Below are positions 14,007 through 16,138 of a stretch of 16,138 nt of DNA, piece by piece; position 1 is the stretch's first letter, and each line of letters starts with the position of its first letter. The notes under the pieces were generated by a model. That model had not been told where the DNA came from and made no database searches. It was given only the letters and a program-made list of their open reading frames with translations. Position numbers and translations under genes: made by a program. The stretch is from JBBRHH01 sp038222915 (GTDB lineage Bacteria; Planctomycetota; Phycisphaerae; Tepidisphaerales; Tepidisphaeraceae), in the NCBI GenBank assembly GCA_038222915.1, contig JBBRHH010000066.1:1-16138 (forward strand), read 5' to 3'.

Positions 14007-14315
14007 CTATTGACCTTGCACCAGAATCGCGTCCTTGGCGGCCTTGGAAATCCGAAACTTCAATACCTTCTTCGCAGCAATCGCAACCGCCTCACCCGTT
14101 CGCGGATTTCGCCCCATACGCGCTTTGCGTTCCACCAGCACCAGCTTGCCAATGCCCGGCAGCGTAAAGCTGTTCTTCGCCTGCTTGTAGGCGAGCTTCG
14201 CCAGCGCCTCAAAAATCTCCATGGCCTGCTTCTTACTGATGTTCGCTTCTTCCGCGAGGGCGGCGGCGGTTTGCGATCGGGTCAACGGCTTGGCTTGTGT
14301 GTCTGCGCTGGTCAT
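14007..14315 (-). CDS. HU-family DNA-binding protein
   Basis: The 102-residue product matches the HU/IHF fold. The helical N-terminal dimerisation part is LTRSQTAAALAEEANISKKQ followed by AMEIFEAL (11-38). FTLPGIGKLVLVERKARMGR (50-69) is the beta-arm entry, and NPRTGE (70-75) carries Pro71, which intercalates in DNA. The end is KKVLKFRISKAAKDAI. It bends and compacts DNA in the nucleoid as a dimer. A roughly 10-residue N-terminal extension (TSADTQAKP) is longer than E. coli HU. AAGGAG lies 9 bases before the ATG. A good promoter is at 14372-14399 and an intrinsic terminator at 13952-13975, so it is a single-gene unit. Confidence 0.95.
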   Translation of the reverse strand: MTSADTQAKPLTRSQTAAALAEEANISKKQAMEIFEALAKLAYKQAKNSFTLPGIGKLVLVERKARMGRNPRTGEAVAIAAKKVLKFRISKAAKDAILVQGQ

Positions 14316-14371
14316 TACGCAAATCTCCTTAAAAGGTAACAGTCATTTCACCGACGCATGGCAATCGAATC

Positions 14372-14399
14372 AAAATACAGAAAACCCCCGTTGTTTCAA
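14372..14399 (-). promoter_or_regulatory. Predicted sigma70-type promoter of the HU gene
   Basis: On the minus strand TTGAAA (14399-14394) and TATTTT (14377-14372) are separated by 16 bases, with transcription starting near 14365, about 50 bases before the ATG at 14315. Confidence 0.5.
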
Positions 14400-14432
14400 A
14401 TGGCGGCAACGTCGGGAAGACCCTGCAAAAAA

Positions 14433-14470
14433 CGAGAGAGGGCGGCTATTCAGCATAGCCACCCTCTCGT
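14433..14470 (-). terminator. Orphan intrinsic terminator on the minus strand
   Basis: GGCTAT (14444-14449) and ATAGCC (14455-14460), then AGGG/CCCT and GAG/CTC after one mismatch, form a stem of about 13 pairs with a 5-base loop. On the minus strand it is followed by T6 (14432-14427). It lies directly upstream of the HU promoter, but no minus-strand coding gene is visible before it. Confidence 0.65.
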
Positions 14471-14749
14471 GCTCAAACTCCGCTCCGTTATTTCAACTCA
14501 CCGACCAACGCGTCACGTAAGCACTAGCAGAACAAATAAATACACATCACGTGACTGCGAAAGTTGATTCCCGGGCGGTTTTCCACATGCCGCGCCGTAA
14601 TCTGGGCAATTCTGAGCGCCTTTGCGTCGCGTCTCGCAGTGGGATGACAGCTCAGCCTAACACAATAGATTGTGCAACCGGTTCGTTTTGTGTGTGTATA
14701 AGACAAAGCCGGACCCGAAAAAGGGTTGGCCAACTGAAGGCTGTTTCAC
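14471..14749. other. Noncoding region with inverted repeats, possible small RNA
   Basis: No convincing coding frame on either strand. It contains GTCACGT (14512-14518) with ACGTGAC (14549-14555), a 7-bp inverted repeat 30 bases apart; CACAAT-AG-ATTGTG (14661-14674), a perfect palindrome; and a plus-strand TATAAG (14697-14702) that could be the -10 of the 14750 gene. It does not show the conserved cores of RNase P RNA, SRP RNA or tmRNA. Together with the terminator at 14433-14470, a minus-strand RNA of roughly 200-270 bases is possible. Confidence 0.33.
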
Positions 14750-15682
14750 ATGGGAATCGAAAACCTCAAGCGCTGGCATTGGATGATCATCGGAGGGGTG
14801 CTGGGGTGCATTCTCGCCGGCGCCCAGATCTATTTTCAAGAGACGATCCTCAACTTCTTCACCCACAAGAACTTTTCACAACAGGAATTTGAGAACGTCG
14901 TCGAATCCCGCCTCGCTGGCGTAGGACCGCTGGCTCAGAATGTAAAAGTCCATCACGTTTACACCGGCGGCTATCTCGTCACCTTCGACGTCGCCAAGGC
15001 CTATCCGCTGATCATCCCGTCCGGCCAAGTCCCCATTGGCAAGGCCCGCCAGATTAAGCTCCCGCCGGGCCGTCGCATTGATGATTTCAGCGAAACCACC
15101 TTCGGCATTCTCCGCGTGCCTGGCGAATCGTACGTCCCCTGGAGCGTTCGCCGCTCCACCGCCTCCCAGCCCGCCGCCGCCGCCAACGCCACCGTCGTCA
15201 CCTATCTCCAAAAATTCCCCGACCTGGATTGGAAAGTCCCCTGGACCGAAAAATCCCACCTCGGCAGCGTCGCCTGGGTCCTCGGCTCCATCGTCGTCGT
15301 CGGCGTCATCTGGCCCGAAATCCTCGCCCTCATGATCAAGTTCGGCCTCCACCCCGCCCCAAAACACAAAGACACCTACGAACTCAGCCGCTTCAAATCC
15401 GAGACCGAAGCCCCCAAGAAGACCGCGGCCGAGATGACCCAAAGCGACCTCGACCAACTCGAAGCCCTCGAGGCCGAGTTGGAAAAGAATCTCGCCGCCG
15501 GCGCATCCCCGCGCGCCGCCACAATCGCAACCGCGACAACCGCTGCGCCCGCCATTCGCAAGCTCGAGGGAGCGGCCGCCAAATCCAAGCCCGCCGCACC
15601 CGTCGCCGCGCCCGACAAAGCTTTCGGCGCGACTCAGACCGACTTCTACCCCACCGAAGTCCACGGCAAGAAAAAAGACTAG
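14750..15682 (+). CDS. Unrecognised protein with two transmembrane helices
   Basis: The 310-residue product has helix 1 at about 10-28 (WHWMIIGGVLGCILAGAQIY) and an extracytoplasmic domain of about 140 residues (30-170) containing YTGGYLVTFDVAKAYPLIIP and GESYVPWSVRRS. Helix 2 is at about 171-197 (LGSVAWVLGSIVVVGVIWPE). A cytoplasmic tail follows: a charged helical part (DLDQLEALEAELEKNL), then Ala/Lys/Pro-rich low complexity ending KKKD. I do not recognise the family. The two-helix, one-loop layout could suit a small membrane-complex subunit, but no neighbour supports a function. GAAGG lies about 12 bases before the ATG, a long spacing. Third codon positions are strongly C-rich, as in the confident genes. 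Confidence 0.8.
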   Translation: MGIENLKRWHWMIIGGVLGCILAGAQIYFQETILNFFTHKNFSQQEFENVVESRLAGVGPLAQNVKVHHVYTGGYLVTFDVAKAYPLIIPSGQVPIGKARQIKLPPGRRIDDFSETTFGILRVPGESYVPWSVRRSTASQPAAAANATVVTYLQKFPDLDWKVPWTEKSHLGSVAWVLGSIVVVGVIWPEILALMIKFGLHPAPKHKDTYELSRFKSETEAPKKTAAEMTQSDLDQLEALEAELEKNLAAGASPRAATIATATTAAPAIRKLEGAAAKSKPAAPVAAPDKAFGATQTDFYPTEVHGKKKD

Positions 15683-15718
15683 CGAAGCCCATTTTCCCGT
15701 CCGCCACGTTCCCCAATC

Positions 15719-16075
15719 TCACCACAAGTTATCCCGTGGCGGAACGAGAATCTTCACCGACCAAACTGCCGCCGAATGCCGCTTACCAAGCAGCTCTCGA
15801 ACTTCCTCGCACTTTTTCCGAAGCGCCTCCGATCGTTTCACGACGTCAGTATAGGCGATGATTGCCGGCCTGCGTTCCGACCGCTGAACGTAGTATGACT
15901 CCGCGAACTTCAAATACGCCCCGGCCTCTTCCGCCACCTCCAACGCTTCTTTATCCACGCCGTCAACTGCGACCTCCGCCACTGTTTCACGCCGGGCAGA
16001 GTACCATTCCACCGCTTCCTGAAAGCCGGCCGGTGCGGACTCAATTCCCACACGGCGCGACCCTAGGACACTCAT
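15719..16075 (-). CDS. Unrecognised small helical protein (may extend past right edge)
   Basis: From the ATG at 16075 the product has 118 residues, mostly charged and helical, for example FQEAVEWYSARRETVAEVAV, EALEVAEEAGAYLKFAESYY and VVKRSEALRKKCEEVRELLG, with no signal peptide or membrane helix. GGGAG 6 bases upstream supports this start. The same frame has a TTG at 16096 and stays open to the window edge (VIAPTGIFSRRQRTLDYWEL upstream of Met), so a longer protein starting beyond 16138 is possible. I do not recognise the family. It converges with the 14750 gene, 36 bases between stops, with no clear terminator between them. Confidence 0.55.
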   Translation of the reverse strand: MSVLGSRRVGIESAPAGFQEAVEWYSARRETVAEVAVDGVDKEALEVAEEAGAYLKFAESYYVQRSERRPAIIAYTDVVKRSEALRKKCEEVRELLGKRHSAAVWSVKILVPPRDNLW

Positions 16076-16138
16076 CAACAGCTCCCAATAATCCAATGTT
16101 CGCTGGCGGCGACTGAAGATGCCAGTTGGCGCTATGAC

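Noticed and set aside
14581..14665. Possible second REP-like copy (GGGATGACAG near 14641)
   Set aside because: Only about 8-10 bases resemble the repeat at 1484-1512 and the GCGAAGGATCT half is missing.
14876..15664. 262-codon minus-strand frame, very Gly-rich
   Set aside because: Antisense of the C-rich third positions of the 14750 gene, whose product has proper membrane helices.
1..16138. CRISPR arrays, tRNA, rRNA, prophage or transposase genes
   Set aside because: No regularly spaced repeats, no tRNA-like T-arm or rRNA core sequences, and no integrase or transposase motifs were seen on either strand.

Overview
The window looks like chromosome of a GC-rich, Gram-negative-type bacterium, most likely a planctomycete of the Phycisphaerae/Tepidisphaerales kind. 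Four things point that way: a HEAT-repeat secreted protein of planctomycete style, a PUR-domain (DUF3276-like) protein, large zinc-ribbon membrane proteins that match no model-organism family, and a mosaic of short, unlinked transcription units on both strands. This placement is inference from protein style; there is no rRNA or marker gene in the window.

Layout. Positions 1-2500 are an accessory-looking, visibly less GC-rich stretch (apart from the 560-1468 gene). It holds a membrane glycosyltransferase-like gene cut by the left edge, a cobalamin-binding (BtuF-like) protein gene 4 bases upstream of it, a dispersed REP-like repeat, one doubtful small membrane ORF, and a small motility-protein gene broken by an in-frame TAG. 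Positions 2400-3830 carry lexA, with a promoter and an upstream palindrome, and a PUR-domain nucleic-acid-binding protein. Positions 3873-7607 (minus strand) carry an isolated nuoA and a 1030-residue zinc-ribbon polytopic membrane protein. Divergent from the latter is a second double-zinc-ribbon, single-pass membrane protein (7972-9360). Next come a secreted HEAT/coiled-coil protein (minus) and a divergent creatininase-family protein. metF (minus) lies opposite a damaged membrane-protein gene. A membrane diguanylate cyclase and an HU-family gene converge on a shared terminator. Last are two unrecognised genes at 14750-15682 and 15719-16075.

How the genes relate. There is no large operon. The recognisable functions are housekeeping or regulatory: SOS control (lexA), respiration (nuoA), one-carbon/methionine metabolism (metF), c-di-GMP signalling, nucleoid structure (HU) and corrinoid binding. 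The most distinctive unexplained unit is the divergent pair of zinc-ribbon membrane proteins at 4515-9360. Several perfect hairpins act as likely terminators. One of them, at 14433-14470, is followed by a T6 tract on the minus strand with no minus-strand gene before it, so an unannotated RNA is possible. I found no rRNA, tRNA, CRISPR array, transposase or integrase.
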